64,000 nucleotides of DNA from Pseudomonas sp. N40(2020) (GCF_014472415.1 NZ_JACSZV010000010.1:57147-121146); one strand, 5' to 3'. Counted from the first letter of the stretch, positions 28,442-37,966 are shown. Made by a program: numbers and translations. Notes: generated from the letters alone by a model not told the origin.

Positions 28442-29245
28442 TCACGGCTTGGGTGGGAGATTCGCCGCGCCGCGATTAAGCAGGTCGAGCAGGACAATTT
28501 CGCGGGACTGCTGTGCTTGAGCCAGGCCTACCAGTGCGTTTGCCGCTTCGCGTGCAAGCCGACGTGCGAGAACTCGCTGTTGTGTAGAGATGATGCGACC
28601 TTCAGGGCGCCCGTGAACGTAGGTGCATCGCATCTCGTAAAGGTCTAGATACTCCTTCGCTGCACCCGGCTTGACTATGGCGGCACTCAGTCTTGCCGCA
28701 ACCCTGCGTGTCGGCGATTCGTCGTGATTATCGCCGGTCAGTCGCAGCTTACGCCTGTGATCTGCCTCGTCGCCAAACGCAGCCTCAATCATGATGAGGT
28801 GCGCCATCACCTCATCAATACCATCGGAAAGGAATGCACGAACTAGGAAGTGCTCCACCGGAGTTGAGAAAAGTTCTGACGCCTGCGTACCCACTGCAAG
28901 CAGCGCCCACCTAGCTTCCAGTACTTCTCGCACATCCTCGGCGGTTGCGCAGGTTCGCACCCACATCGGCCGCTCGTATTCCTCCCACTCGTCGCCGTCC
29001 ACTTGTTGGTGGCGGTGGCGTCGGGAAAGCGTTCAGGTCATCGTCGAGGTTGTAGATCCACGGTAGCCGGAAACCCCGCCAGTCCACCTCAGTCATTTCG
29101 GCCCAGTCTTCCCATGGTACCAGCAGCATTAAGAACAGCGCGCTCTCCACCGCTGCGGGGAAGCGCCCACTGCGGGGAACAATCTCGCCCAAATCTTTGC
29201 CGATCGGAAAGTCCAGCCAGGAGAATTCGCGATTAAGCGGCTTGG
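28442..29245 (-). pseudogene. HEPN (Apea-like) protein, frameshifted
   Basis: Two overlapping minus-strand frames read as one protein. The N-terminal part runs LNREFSWLDFPIGKDLGEIV to LNAFPTPPPP. The C-terminal part begins DGDEWEEYERPMWVRTC and runs to the stop. A single-base shift near 29000 breaks the frame, and no credible start codon remains at the 5' end. The C-terminal half has the HEPN-type RCTYVH (R-x4-H) motif in a helical context with VEHFLVRAFLSDGIDEVM. HEPN domains are often RNases in defence or toxin systems. As it stands the gene is dead. Confidence 0.55.
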
Positions 29246-29343
29246 CCCTCCTTAGAATGGCTATTCAAATGGTTCCTGACGGAAACTACCTTAATGGTGC
29301 AGTGCAATAGCCTGCTAAGCAGGAGGAAAAGGCAAAGGTATTG

Positions 29344-29735
29344 CTCGCTGCATGGCAGTTAGCCACAACGAGCACGGTTTGCGTATGATTTCGAGCTCGC
29401 CCTCGCTAGTCCGGCTTCTACATTTCAATCCTTTATTGCAGGTTCAGGAACGCGGGGTATCCACTACCACGATCTGTCAGCTAGGGAGCTCTACTCCATG
29501 GACTTGGATCAATTCATTTCGTTAGAACCTGCAGCCTTTAAGAAGTTGATTGAGGGTGGATACGTTGCGAATCATTCCCCAAGGACGATCCTGCATGTCA
29601 TTTCGCATTGGCGAGCTCTTCGATCAGGTTTACGCCTACCCCAACCCATTCACCAACCGCAATTTCAACGCCACGGAGCTGGAACGCTCAACTCGTCCAC
29701 CAAAGCAATCGAGCAAAGCTCTTGCTGGATGAAGG
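29344..29735 (+). pseudogene. unrecognised gene remnants
   Basis: An open frame from after a TAG near 29355 reads FELALASPASTFQSFIAGSG, then GIHYHDLSARELYSMDLDQF to about 29580. A different frame then gives MSFRIGELFDQVYAYPNPFT up to 29732. Both look like protein-coding composition, but neither has a full-length partner. I cannot name the family; broken cargo is the simplest view. The bases 29736-29896 hold nothing I can support. Confidence 0.3.
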
Positions 29736-29896
29736 CTACCGCGTCGGGCAAGCCAGAGTATAGATGCAGGGCACAGCCTCCAAGACCAACATCGGAAACT
29801 GAAGCTGCGGACGCGTAGTCTATGCCAGCGACGACGTGCTTTATTTGACGCCTCGACTATCGTTGGTTGGCTAAAACCACATTAGTCGAGGGCACA

Positions 29897-30841
29897 ATGA
29901 AAATGGATACTTTCCGTCGCTGCAAACCTGGTGGTGCTGCACTCCTGGCGATCATTTCGCTCGTGCCCTTTCAATCCGCAAATGCCGCCAAGCTGTTTGG
30001 TGGGTGCGGGTTCGATCTTGAATCACTGACCTTCCAAGGTACTGATCTGCAACAGGCAAAATGCCTGCTTAGACCAACACAGCCCGCTGGAGAGTTAGGG
30101 CCCAAGTTGCAAACTCTGCCAACCCCCTTTGAGCGCGTCATTGGTGCCCAACTTCAGCTTGATCCAGTCGCCTTTCGCGCGTACTTAAAGTCGTTGCAGC
30201 TGGAACCTAACAGCCTTGGTGGAGATATCGACAGTCCAATTGCCCGCTCTGCGGTTGGACCAAGTGCAAAGTACTTTGTCATTCACGACGTCAGCTGGAA
30301 TCTTTGTGAGGACAAAGCCTCCTTGTCAAAATCCAATCAGCCTGATGCGGACTGGAATCGAATCTCACAATGGGGAAATAACGGTGAGGCTCATCTGTAC
30401 ATTACTCGGGATGGGAAATTAATTAGCCCACAAGGCCGGACATTTGAAACCCCATGGATCGCGACCCGGCTCGAAAAGATAGACAGGAGCCGTACAAGGG
30501 GACGGTTTCTGCATATTGAGAACGTCCAATTGCGAACAGTGGCTGCGAAGAAAGGTCAGAAAACAAGGTTCACCGAAGGTGAACGCAAGGGAGAATGCAT
30601 CAACGATTATATTGCTGAAAAGCCAGGTTTTACCCCTGTTCAGTATCAACGACTTGCATTAGTTTACATCGCTGCAAGCCATCGGGCGGGTCAATGGCTT
30701 GTTCCGGCTTATCACCTAGCCGTGGATGACGGCATAAGCGGTGCGCATGATGACCCGCAAAACTTTAATCTCAATGATTTCGGCAGCAAAATTTGTGATC
30801 ACCTAATAGCATTGGGTAGAAAGGATTGCGCGCCACAATGA
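29897..30841 (+). CDS. Secreted N-acetylmuramoyl-L-alanine amidase-fold protein
   Basis: This 314-residue protein has a signal peptide (ending SANAAKL). From residue about 120 an Amidase_2-like order of motifs is visible: KYFVIHDVSW, GEAHLYITRDGKLISPQG, RFLHIENVQ, YQRLALVYIAASHRAG, then SGAHDDPQNFNLNDF in place of the usual gHxDi...DPGp.FDW. It may cleave peptidoglycan in the periplasm or outside the cell. The 100-residue N-terminal extension with several Cys (GGCGF, AKCLLR) is not part of the domain. The altered DPQN end could mean changed or lost activity. Confidence 0.68.
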   Translation: MKMDTFRRCKPGGAALLAIISLVPFQSANAAKLFGGCGFDLESLTFQGTDLQQAKCLLRPTQPAGELGPKLQTLPTPFERVIGAQLQLDPVAFRAYLKSLQLEPNSLGGDIDSPIARSAVGPSAKYFVIHDVSWNLCEDKASLSKSNQPDADWNRISQWGNNGEAHLYITRDGKLISPQGRTFETPWIATRLEKIDRSRTRGRFLHIENVQLRTVAAKKGQKTRFTEGERKGECINDYIAEKPGFTPVQYQRLALVYIAASHRAGQWLVPAYHLAVDDGISGAHDDPQNFNLNDFGSKICDHLIALGRKDCAPQ

Positions 30842-31372
30842 AATGGTGCCCCCCGAACGCTTGCCGCCGGGCGGCATTCCGCACGGTGATCCTAGCCCGG
30901 ATTCGCCCCGGGCCGCTTGCCGCTCTTCGCCACTGGTTGGCAACGCTAGACCTAACGTGTAAAAGCGCTCCAATTCCGCGCCCGTAACCCTCTCAAACAC
31001 GCTGAACGGGGTCCGTAGTCTTGGTGTCCACGAGGTTCACCAAGGCGGTGCTGTCACCGACATCGTACCGGTGCATTCCGATGTCGATTATCGTCGTCTC
31101 GCGGAGGCCTTGAAGCAGGTGGCCATGCACAGTCCGAGCGGAAGCTAATAGACATCCAGCGTTTGCCGGGAGGAAGAGCGCAGTTCTCCTATGCGTTTAC
31201 GATCACGAAGCCAGATAAGGGCAAACCCAAGCCTGCCATTCCTCCAAAGGCTTGAGGGCTTGAGCGATGGTCGCTCTGAAGGCACTGTTGACATACATCT
31301 CCCTAGTCATGAACAAACGATGGCACCGTTTCACAAAAATCTGATGAACGCTGACATCGACTGGAGAAACTG
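30842..31372. other. gap with gene debris
   Basis: The only coding-like trace is a plus-strand frame ending at about 31150 (SLGVHEVHQGGAVTDIVPVH, then ALKQVAMHSPSGS and a stop), without a start or homologue I recognise. It looks like the 3' end of a lost gene. Confidence 0.3.
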
Positions 31373-33406
31373 ATGGGACCTGCTGAAACCTGCACCAGGA
31401 TCACGGTGGAGAACACCCTCACGACAGGGCAAATCATGCGGGGTCGATTCGGCGATTTTGATGTGCAGGGCACTTCGATTGAAGCTGACGGTGACCGACT
31501 GCTTCTTACCCACAATTTTGAAGGGGCACTAGAGCTTTACCAAAACATAGAGGCACCTGGTCGGCCATTGCGAGAGAAAATGGCTTACGCACTGTGGGCG
31601 CTTGGCAACGAGGGAGCCTGGGCGATCCTTGGCGATGGCTTAGACTCGACCACCGAAGACGGCATTGCCATGGAGCTTCGTGCATTTGCCATGATCATGC
31701 TCAAATCCGGGGCCAGTGACGAACCTATTGGTAAGCTCGTGGATCGTGTGCTGGCACGTAAGGACCAACTCACATCCGCCCCCCTACTATTGTCATCGGC
31801 GATCTACTTGGCCGTATCGATGCGCATGAATCGCGCAGAAGGACTACCACTCTACCCCGCAAGTTGTGCCAAGGCCGTCACCGCGCTCAGGGAAATGTCC
31901 AAGCCATACGCTGATTGCATGGAAGCGTTCGCTATGGCGCGCCAAGTATACCGGCATGGGGCGGACTCTCGACCGCTCCAAGATCTTGTTGAACAGATCG
32001 AGTTGAAGGAATGCCCAGTGCTCGGCTTTGTGTTCGCCGCAGCGGTACAGGCCAAGAATATTGGGGTGGCTCGGGAGGTGATTTCCGAGTTGTGCACTCG
32101 CTTCGTTGGGAATCCAAGTCTCACAGCTACAGTCGCAATGGCCGCAATTCACGCGTGTGATCTGGAGTTACTTGAGGAGTTACCGGAGAATCTTCGTGCA
32201 GTCGCCATGTCATTGCCTGAGCTTCAAGTGCTGCAGGCGATGGCAAAGGCGGACACCAATGAGTTGATAGCCGCAGTATTGAAGCTGAAGAATGAAGAAG
32301 GCCCCTTCCTCACCGAGGACATGGCCATACATGAGCGTCTCTTAAAAATCACATGGCGACGCTGGGATACAGGTACTTGGACAACACCACATTCGCTGTT
32401 AGCTGAATGGGCTGTTCGGATTGTTCCATTATTGCCGGCGGGAGAACTCCGTGACTGGATTCTGGTGGAAGCCGCAGGTATTGGGGGGTACGACCTGAAT
32501 CCCCTGACCCATTACTATTGTGAACTTTTCAACCGTGAGCCTACATCGACCAACCTCACGCTTATGTATGATGATCTTCCTCTTGATCAGCTTGATAATC
32601 ATGCACTGACGCAATACATCTTCGATGAGGCTACAGACGAAGACCCGTACTGCTCTCTCCTCGATCCTGAATTTGCTCCGGACCTCGAACCGTTCTTCAA
32701 ACGAGGGATTGCTGACGCGCTGATTACTAGAGCCGCAGTCCTCAACGGGAACGCCAAGGATAATTATCTGCGGGTGCTCACCCAGTGGGGCCTAATTCGA
32801 CGGCCAGAGAGTGTCGTTGTATTCGATTTTGAACGCCGCTTGCTGGGATATGATTTGCCTGAAGGAGTACTCGGGCACTTGGAATCGATCCGGGCATCGC
32901 TTGGCGGTGCCGGCGGCTCACAGTTGGTGTATTTGCAATCGCAACTCGATAGGTTGTCCGCCGAGATTGCACGGGCGACCCCAGTTGCGGCGGCGGAGGA
33001 AACAGTCGCGGTCGCCATTAATGAAATTTTGAGCCTGCAGTCGCACCACCTAAATGAGGTGGGGCTTAAGCGGGTCAGTGCGCTGACAAAGCGATATGGG
33101 GCACCCAGCCTGCTTGCTGAGTTGCGCGTGCTGGCCAAGGTTTCAAACACCAACTTGGGAACTAACGTCGTCGACGCTTTGGCGAATCACATGGTTCGCC
33201 AGCAGGGAACATTGGCCACACGCCGCAGTTATCTTGCCGGGATTCTCCGCAAGCGACTGGTGAATTTGAAAAGCGTCTGGCTCGACCAGCAGGTTTCCAA
33301 GTGCTTGAACCGTGGAATCGACATTGAGCAAATGATCGAGCTGGCCAAAAGGGTTGATACATGGGACGACTGGTCGGCTGGGATTGAAACACTTCGTCCT
33401 TACTGA
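31373..33406 (+). CDS. Unknown 677-aa helical protein
   Basis: A long, well-formed gene with GGAG six bases before the ATG. Residues 1-60 look like a small beta domain (ITVENTLTTGQIMRGRFGDF). Residues 60-670 are a continuous alpha-helical array rich in Leu/Ala/Glu (ALELYQNIEAPGRPLREKMA; LEELPENLRAVAMSLPELQV), like a TPR/HEAT solenoid. No transmembrane segment, nucleotide-binding motif or metal site is visible. I do not recognise it. It sits between decayed genes but is itself intact, which suggests recent selection. Confidence 0.65.
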   Translation: MGPAETCTRITVENTLTTGQIMRGRFGDFDVQGTSIEADGDRLLLTHNFEGALELYQNIEAPGRPLREKMAYALWALGNEGAWAILGDGLDSTTEDGIAMELRAFAMIMLKSGASDEPIGKLVDRVLARKDQLTSAPLLLSSAIYLAVSMRMNRAEGLPLYPASCAKAVTALREMSKPYADCMEAFAMARQVYRHGADSRPLQDLVEQIELKECPVLGFVFAAAVQAKNIGVAREVISELCTRFVGNPSLTATVAMAAIHACDLELLEELPENLRAVAMSLPELQVLQAMAKADTNELIAAVLKLKNEEGPFLTEDMAIHERLLKITWRRWDTGTWTTPHSLLAEWAVRIVPLLPAGELRDWILVEAAGIGGYDLNPLTHYYCELFNREPTSTNLTLMYDDLPLDQLDNHALTQYIFDEATDEDPYCSLLDPEFAPDLEPFFKRGIADALITRAAVLNGNAKDNYLRVLTQWGLIRRPESVVVFDFERRLLGYDLPEGVLGHLESIRASLGGAGGSQLVYLQSQLDRLSAEIARATPVAAAEETVAVAINEILSLQSHHLNEVGLKRVSALTKRYGAPSLLAELRVLAKVSNTNLGTNVVDALANHMVRQQGTLATRRSYLAGILRKRLVNLKSVWLDQQVSKCLNRGIDIEQMIELAKRVDTWDDWSAGIETLRPY

Positions 33407-33471
33407 ATTGAACGTGTAGACAGGACCAAAGCGGCAGTTCGGGACGAGCTAGGCAAGCGCATTGCCGAAGC

Positions 33472-33618
33472 TACGCAAAGCGTGGTGCCGACACCCGTAA
33501 GCGTGTTGAAGAGATTAAGGTTCTGCTTGCAGAGCGTGGTGTTGTTTCACCAGCAACCGGCGTAATCCAGGCGGCGCTGACACCAAAGTGGCCTGCGGTC
33601 GATCGTAGGTCACTTTGA
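33472..33618 (+). pseudogene. 3' remnant of unknown gene
   Basis: The frame AKRGADTRKRVEEIKVLLAE, continuing GVVSPATGVIQAALTPKW to a TGA at 33616, looks like the C-terminus of a real protein. Upstream, similar composition continues in another frame (TKAAVRDELGKRIAEATQ), so a frameshift is likely. Family not recognised. Confidence 0.3.
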
Positions 33619-33649
33619 ACATCGTGAATGAATCAGATATTTCATTAAC

Positions 33650-34177
33650 TCATAATTCTAACGTCACACTTCCTACCTTTTCAGATTCAACCCATCGGGC
33701 AATATCAATGATATCTTGATTCGATTTAACCGCAACGCAGCCGTTAGTCCAATTAAGCCAAGTGTTCGCTCCCCCAGCCCATCCCCAATATTTATGTGGG
33801 CCATGAATTCCTACATCGCTCCCTGTATATCCTTGAGCAATCTGTTTTGGAGTTGGATAACCTATTCTAATAAAGGTATGAAACACTTTCCCGGCTGAGG
33901 GCCTTGGTTTTTCAAGGGGGTAGGTTCCTATGGGGGTTTTGTCGTCTCCTTCCCTTGTTTTTCCAAATCCGCCAGACCCAAGCGCGACATCGTATTCTTT
34001 GACGGCCGTCCCATTTTTGCACAGTGATAGTTTTTCTTTCTTAAGCTGAACAAGTAAAACTGTTTTGTGTTCGCGGCAAGGATCTGGTAACTCAGCTGTG
34101 ATTTCAGCTTTTTTCGGACACGCAATCAATGAAAGTGCGACTGGAATCAACATTAAGATTTTTATTGTATTTTTCAT
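33650..34177 (-). CDS. L,D-transpeptidase (YkuD) lipoprotein
   Basis: This 175-residue protein has a lipoprotein signal (KILMLIPVALSLIAC). The YkuD catalytic region shows KTPIGTYPLEKPRPS, SDVGIHGPHKYWGW and LNWTNGCVAVKSNQD, giving the His and the nucleophilic Cys in NGC in place of the common HGC. The family cross-links or modifies peptidoglycan, or anchors proteins. The ATG at 34177 has AGGA at good spacing and begins the signal directly. The gene is visibly AT-richer than the core genome. Confidence 0.8.
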   Translation of the reverse strand: MKNTIKILMLIPVALSLIACPKKAEITAELPDPCREHKTVLLVQLKKEKLSLCKNGTAVKEYDVALGSGGFGKTREGDDKTPIGTYPLEKPRPSAGKVFHTFIRIGYPTPKQIAQGYTGSDVGIHGPHKYWGWAGGANTWLNWTNGCVAVKSNQDIIDIARWVESEKVGSVTLEL

Positions 34178-34223
34178 ATTATTCCTCATTGCACCCTGTA
34201 TTTTCTCTTGTGTATACGACTGA

Positions 34224-34616
34224 TTGAAGGACCACGGCCAACATCAGGCGCTTGGAATTTATTCAAGGAAGAATAGAACAAGAGTTCGGGTTTCGCCCGG
34301 AGGCTCGGGCATTCAAATAGTGCGCACCCTGGGGTCAAGCCGTCATTTTCCTGGCCCTAATGAAGGTGTCGTGACCAGAGTGAAGACAATGTTCCGCTTT
34401 CGGATGAGACACGTTGAATGGACATCGCCGTTAGGATTGGAGTCCGTTTCACGTATGAGAATGATTGAAGTGGCCGAGCATCCCTGTCCGATGCTCTGTG
34501 TGTATGCGCGCTATGTGACACCATACCTAAGGAGTGAGGCGGTAGCAGCAGCCCTTAAAATAGAGCCTGAATTGAATCGGTCGCGGTTAAAAACGGGCGG
34601 AGGGCGACATCGATAG
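34224..34616 (+). other. low-confidence ORF, 130 codons
   Basis: The reading frame is open, but its first half is basic and repetitive and lacks a clear ribosome site. The second half (MRMIEVAEHPCPMLCVYARY, YLRSEAVAAALKIEPELN) could be a remnant of a real protein. No family recognised. Confidence 0.25.
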
Positions 34617-34638
34617 GCCGCCCCCGCTCCGTGATGGC

Positions 34639-35601
34639 TCAGGGAGGCGTAAGCAAACTGACCATCTCTGCGTTGTCGCCGGCAAGGAAATTTGCGATCG
34701 CTTTTTGATTGGCCGCGAGGTCTGATACTTCAGCCGGGGACATTGCGGAACGCATTTTTGCGTGGAAGAACCCTGCGGCCTTATCGAAGCCGTCTCTATT
34801 TAGATGTAGTTCGTTCACCCAGTCTGTGGGAAGTATCTCCTTTCTTAAGTCTATATGGAAAACCTTTCCATGGTACGGGCTGGATGAACTGGCTAAGCTG
34901 GCTAACATCTCATTGAATATATCAACTTGCCGCTTTACTAATTTCCACTGTTCGCTGTTGCTTGTCACACCTTTACTGACAAGGGCAGGTTTAAGCCAAG
35001 GACCAATTATATGCTTACCTAAAAGGTTGACGACACCTTTACCTGTTGGTACTGCATAACCATACCCGTGAATCAATATTTTAGTATTCTGTGACGCAGC
35101 GAGAACGCCTTCAATCATTTTCACATAACCGTTTCGAAAAACAGTATTTATCATGTAATTAGAGTAGTCAGTGCGTAGGACATCAACTTGGCCCTCAGCC
35201 GAGTCTTTATGGTTTAAGTAAGAAGCAAACTCGTCTCCAGCGATGTCATTACCACAGCCAGAAAAAATGAAAAACCTAGGTCGCTCGTCTTTTACAGCTT
35301 CCAACACCTCTGGCTGTTCGCATGGCTGCCTACGCCAGTCATCACTGTACTTGCTGCCGTACATCATATTTTCGAGCGTGTCGCCGCCAGTACCGAAGTT
35401 CCTGATCATGTAACCAGTACGCCTAAGGGACTTAATCAGGTCGTTCCCCGGGAGATAATTCGTCCACGAATCGCCTTGGGCGATGACTTTGAAGGGCGCG
35501 CTTGCGGTCATCATTTTTCCTGATTCCCGCAAGGTTTCCAGGTAGAAGTCCAGTATTTCTAGTTTTGCGTCTTCCTCGGATGCGTCTAGCAGGCTGGTCA
35601 T
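34639..35601 (-). CDS. SGNH/GDSL-type hydrolase
   Basis: The four SGNH blocks are all present: block I FKVIAQGDSWTNYLPGNDL with the nucleophile Ser, block II RNFGTGGDTLENMM with Gly, block III FFIFSGCGNDIAGDEF with Asn, and block V WVNELHLNRDGF with the His. It should be a cytosolic esterase or lipase-like enzyme, since there is no signal peptide. I start at MTSLLDASEED (320 aa). An in-frame ATG at 35706 adds 35 residues of unlikely composition and cannot be excluded. Confidence 0.72.
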   Translation of the reverse strand: MTSLLDASEEDAKLEILDFYLETLRESGKMMTASAPFKVIAQGDSWTNYLPGNDLIKSLRRTGYMIRNFGTGGDTLENMMYGSKYSDDWRRQPCEQPEVLEAVKDERPRFFIFSGCGNDIAGDEFASYLNHKDSAEGQVDVLRTDYSNYMINTVFRNGYVKMIEGVLAASQNTKILIHGYGYAVPTGKGVVNLLGKHIIGPWLKPALVSKGVTSNSEQWKLVKRQVDIFNEMLASLASSSSPYHGKVFHIDLRKEILPTDWVNELHLNRDGFDKAAGFFHAKMRSAMSPAEVSDLAANQKAIANFLAGDNAEMVSLLTPP

Positions 35602-35810
35602 GGAGAATTTCCAGGTGTGTGGTTTATGGGGGCAAATAAACTGTGATGGCAGTTTAGTAGCCTGCTTCAAAACTGCTAGACCGTTTGTCCCCCAGAAAAA
35701 GGTCATTATTTCCAGGCAGGTTCTTTAGAAGAGTTCTATCGTCATTGGTGCCGCGCGCCTTCAATTCCTGAGGGCGGCAAACTTCCTTCAGCAGAAGGGG
35801 GAGGGCAATA

Positions 35811-36038
35811 ATGGAACTTTCAGATCAGACACTTGAGTCGTTGAAGAAAGACATTGAAAAGGCATTGAGTGATGACGCATCGTTAAAAGCGCTGGCACTT
35901 GATAGTGAGACATTGTGCAAGTACAGGGCGGTCATTACACCGTTTGTAGTTGGTCTTGCGACGGCCTCGTTTGGAAAAGTCGGTGGTTTTATCGCTCAAA
36001 CCGCTCTGGATAAATGGTATAGCGAGCACTGTCACTAA
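35811..36038 (+). CDS. Small hypothetical protein, 75 aa
   Basis: It has a strong ribosome site (GGGGGAGGG, 8 bases before the ATG). An acidic amphipathic helix (LESLKKDIEKALSDDASLKA) is followed by a hydrophobic stretch, VITPFVVGLATASFGKVGGF, that could be one membrane helix or a buried hairpin. No family recognised. It is divergent from the SGNH hydrolase, a layout seen for small immunity or accessory proteins, but that is conjecture. Confidence 0.5.
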   Translation: MELSDQTLESLKKDIEKALSDDASLKALALDSETLCKYRAVITPFVVGLATASFGKVGGFIAQTALDKWYSEHCH

Positions 36039-36210
36039 AGCTGATTGCTGTTATGAGGAGAGCTTGAAGTCCTCCTCTCTGATCTTCATGCCCCCTCTGC
36101 GTAAGGGAACTCGAAGCGCACCAGGACGTTGTCGAATCAGCGTCGATGAAGTTCTATAGCGAAGCTTCTGACCACATGACCACCTAGTTGCAGCCAATCT
36201 GTGCAGTCAG

Positions 36211-36603
36211 TTGCAGCCGCTTGCAACGTTGATAGAACGTCCACGCCTTGCCAGGAACATGCCGCTGAGCAGCACCGACATGGCACCAACGCACACGGCC
36301 GCCGAAGTCAAGAACTGCGGTGCGTCGATGTGGTCACGGATCGTGACGACAGACCGAATCTGTCTTGACGCCGCAATAAACAGAGACTTGCTCTACCTGC
36401 AAGGTGTTGTCGCCGGCCCCAGGGGCGCCAACGGCGGTATTCGGATCGACATCGAAGTGGCGGGCGCGCAGGCGGCCCACACCTGGTTACCCCGGCTGAT
36501 TAAGACCGGCGTCAGGCCATTGCAATTGACGGCCGCGCTGCAACTCACTGGGAGATTGGCGTCGGAAAAGGCGCAGGCACTCCGAGAATCATTTCAACTA
36601 TGA
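36211..36603 (+). other. low-confidence ORF, 130 codons
   Basis: The frame contains SMWSRIVTTDRICLDAAINR and VAGPRGANGGIRIDIEVAGA. It has no convincing ribosome site and no recognised family. Downstream to 36854 another coding-like tail (YIGHSIRTNDAFAQGEWLTH, then a stop near 36759) appears. The whole 36039-36826 stretch looks like decayed genes. Confidence 0.25.
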
Positions 36604-36826
36604 TCCGGTCCTCTGACTTGTCTCCGTTGCACCCGGTTAAGAAGGCCCGTAGCGGGGCTTCGCTATTGCGCAACTCGCGGTGCGGAAACTGTATATCGGC
36701 CACTCCATCCGCACCAACGATGCCTTCGCCCAGGGAGAATGGCTAACGCACACCTAGACAGTCTCGCCAAGTGAAAACGCTGCGCCAAACGTGCGTAGGC
36801 ATGATAAGGCGAGCATAATCGAACGA

Positions 36827-36846
36827 CTCGAACGATAACGCGAGTG
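36827..36846. repeat. att-like 20-bp direct repeat, copy 1
   Basis: CTCGAACGATAACGCGAGTG matches the sequence at 58334 in 19 of 20 bases and in the same orientation. It has inverted arms CTCG / CGAG around a short core, the form of a tyrosine-recombinase site. It sits 8 bases before the AbrB-ParS gene. Confidence 0.55.
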
Positions 36847-36854
36847 CATGGATT

Positions 36855-37490
36855 ATGAGCGAAAAGAACCGTTGGGTAGTCGAGAGCATCGATCCAAAAG
36901 ATGGCAGCGGAGATGTAATTATCAATCTTCCTGCCGAACTCCTTGCCCAAACCGGCTTGGGGATTGGCGACGAGCTCAGTGTCGAGATGCAAAATGGCTT
37001 GATTGTGCTAAGCCCGATAGTTCGCTCATCAGTTATTCGGCCATCATCGGAATCCCCACGGGCCGCCCTACATAGGGCTTACAGGTCTCTGCTTGATACG
37101 TATTTGCGTATCCCGCCTGACGCCTCAGATCTCGCCATACATAAATCGATAGAGTCCGGCTTTCCAGCCGCTAGGCTCCAGGCGCTCTGCAATGACGGCG
37201 TCCTAAGGTCTATGGACCGGGAATGGATCATCCCAAATAAAATGTTCCAAGCTTATCTAAAAGACGATCTGCCCTTAGACGTCGGTGCCAGCGATCGGAT
37301 GTACCGCGCCGTGCATATGTTTGCGATGGCGACCGCTGTTTTCGGTGCATCCGAAAAAGCGACTCACTGGCTCACCAAACCTAAATCCCATCTCGCAGGA
37401 AAAAGCCCGTTTGAGTTACTTCAGACCACCGTTGGCTTTCATTACGTCGAAGAAATGTTGATCCGCATAAGTGAAGGCTTGTACAGCTAA
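36855..37490 (+). CDS. AbrB-ParS fusion (SpoVT-AbrB N-terminus, MbcA/ParS toxin-binding C-terminus)
   Basis: Residues 1-55 form a SpoVT-AbrB swapped-hairpin DNA-binding domain (DVIINLPAELLAQTGLGIGD, then ELSVEMQNGLIVLSP). Residues about 145-211 form a DUF2384 (Xre/MbcA/ParS) toxin-binding domain (GASEKATHWLTKPKSHLAGK, SPFELLQTTVGFHYVEEML). Antitoxins of this class usually bind a RES-domain NAD-degrading toxin encoded next door. No RES gene follows here. It lies just upstream of the recombinase operon and may be its regulator. Confidence 0.78.
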   Translation: MSEKNRWVVESIDPKDGSGDVIINLPAELLAQTGLGIGDELSVEMQNGLIVLSPIVRSSVIRPSSESPRAALHRAYRSLLDTYLRIPPDASDLAIHKSIESGFPAARLQALCNDGVLRSMDREWIIPNKMFQAYLKDDLPLDVGASDRMYRAVHMFAMATAVFGASEKATHWLTKPKSHLAGKSPFELLQTTVGFHYVEEMLIRISEGLYS

Positions 37491-37966
37491 GCGCTTCTAC
37501 CAGCGGCATGACTACAAGCAAACGCCAAGAACACCGTTGGCAAATTGATCTAGAGAACTATGGGTGCTTCGGCCTTGTCGATCCAGCCAGAACCCTCGCA
37601 TTCCGAACGCGGTTGGGCCATCGCAATCGCACTCCTTGGAATCCCCAATCATCCAGACATCTGCCGGCGAAGCCGATACAGCGTGAATCGCATGGCTGTA
37701 TATCTTGAAAGAGGGCTTAACGGCGCCAACCTCAAAGCTGTAGGAGTATCCATCGAGTGTTGGATAGAGGCGCTCAACGGCCGCTGCGTAAGGTTTCGCG
37801 AGATTTGAACAGACCGCTACCTTGACGCCCGATCACCGGTCAAACGCTCAGCCTTCGTGAAATCGCAAGCCCTAATAGCGAAAGTCTCCTAACAATATTC
37901 AAAGGGGCTCTATGCAGTGCAAAATTTCGCGATATAAGCCCTTCGCGCAGAGGATTTCTAATTAGA
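37491..37966 (+). other. gap with two short overlapping ORFs
   Basis: Two short plus-strand frames start at 37508 (66 codons) and 37560 (82 codons, MGASALSIQPEPSHSERGWA to NGRCVRFREI). Neither resembles a RES toxin. They may be remnants of a partner gene of the AbrB-ParS protein. The following 160 bases hold the likely promoter of the AT-rich operon, but I cannot point to hexamers with confidence. Confidence 0.3.
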
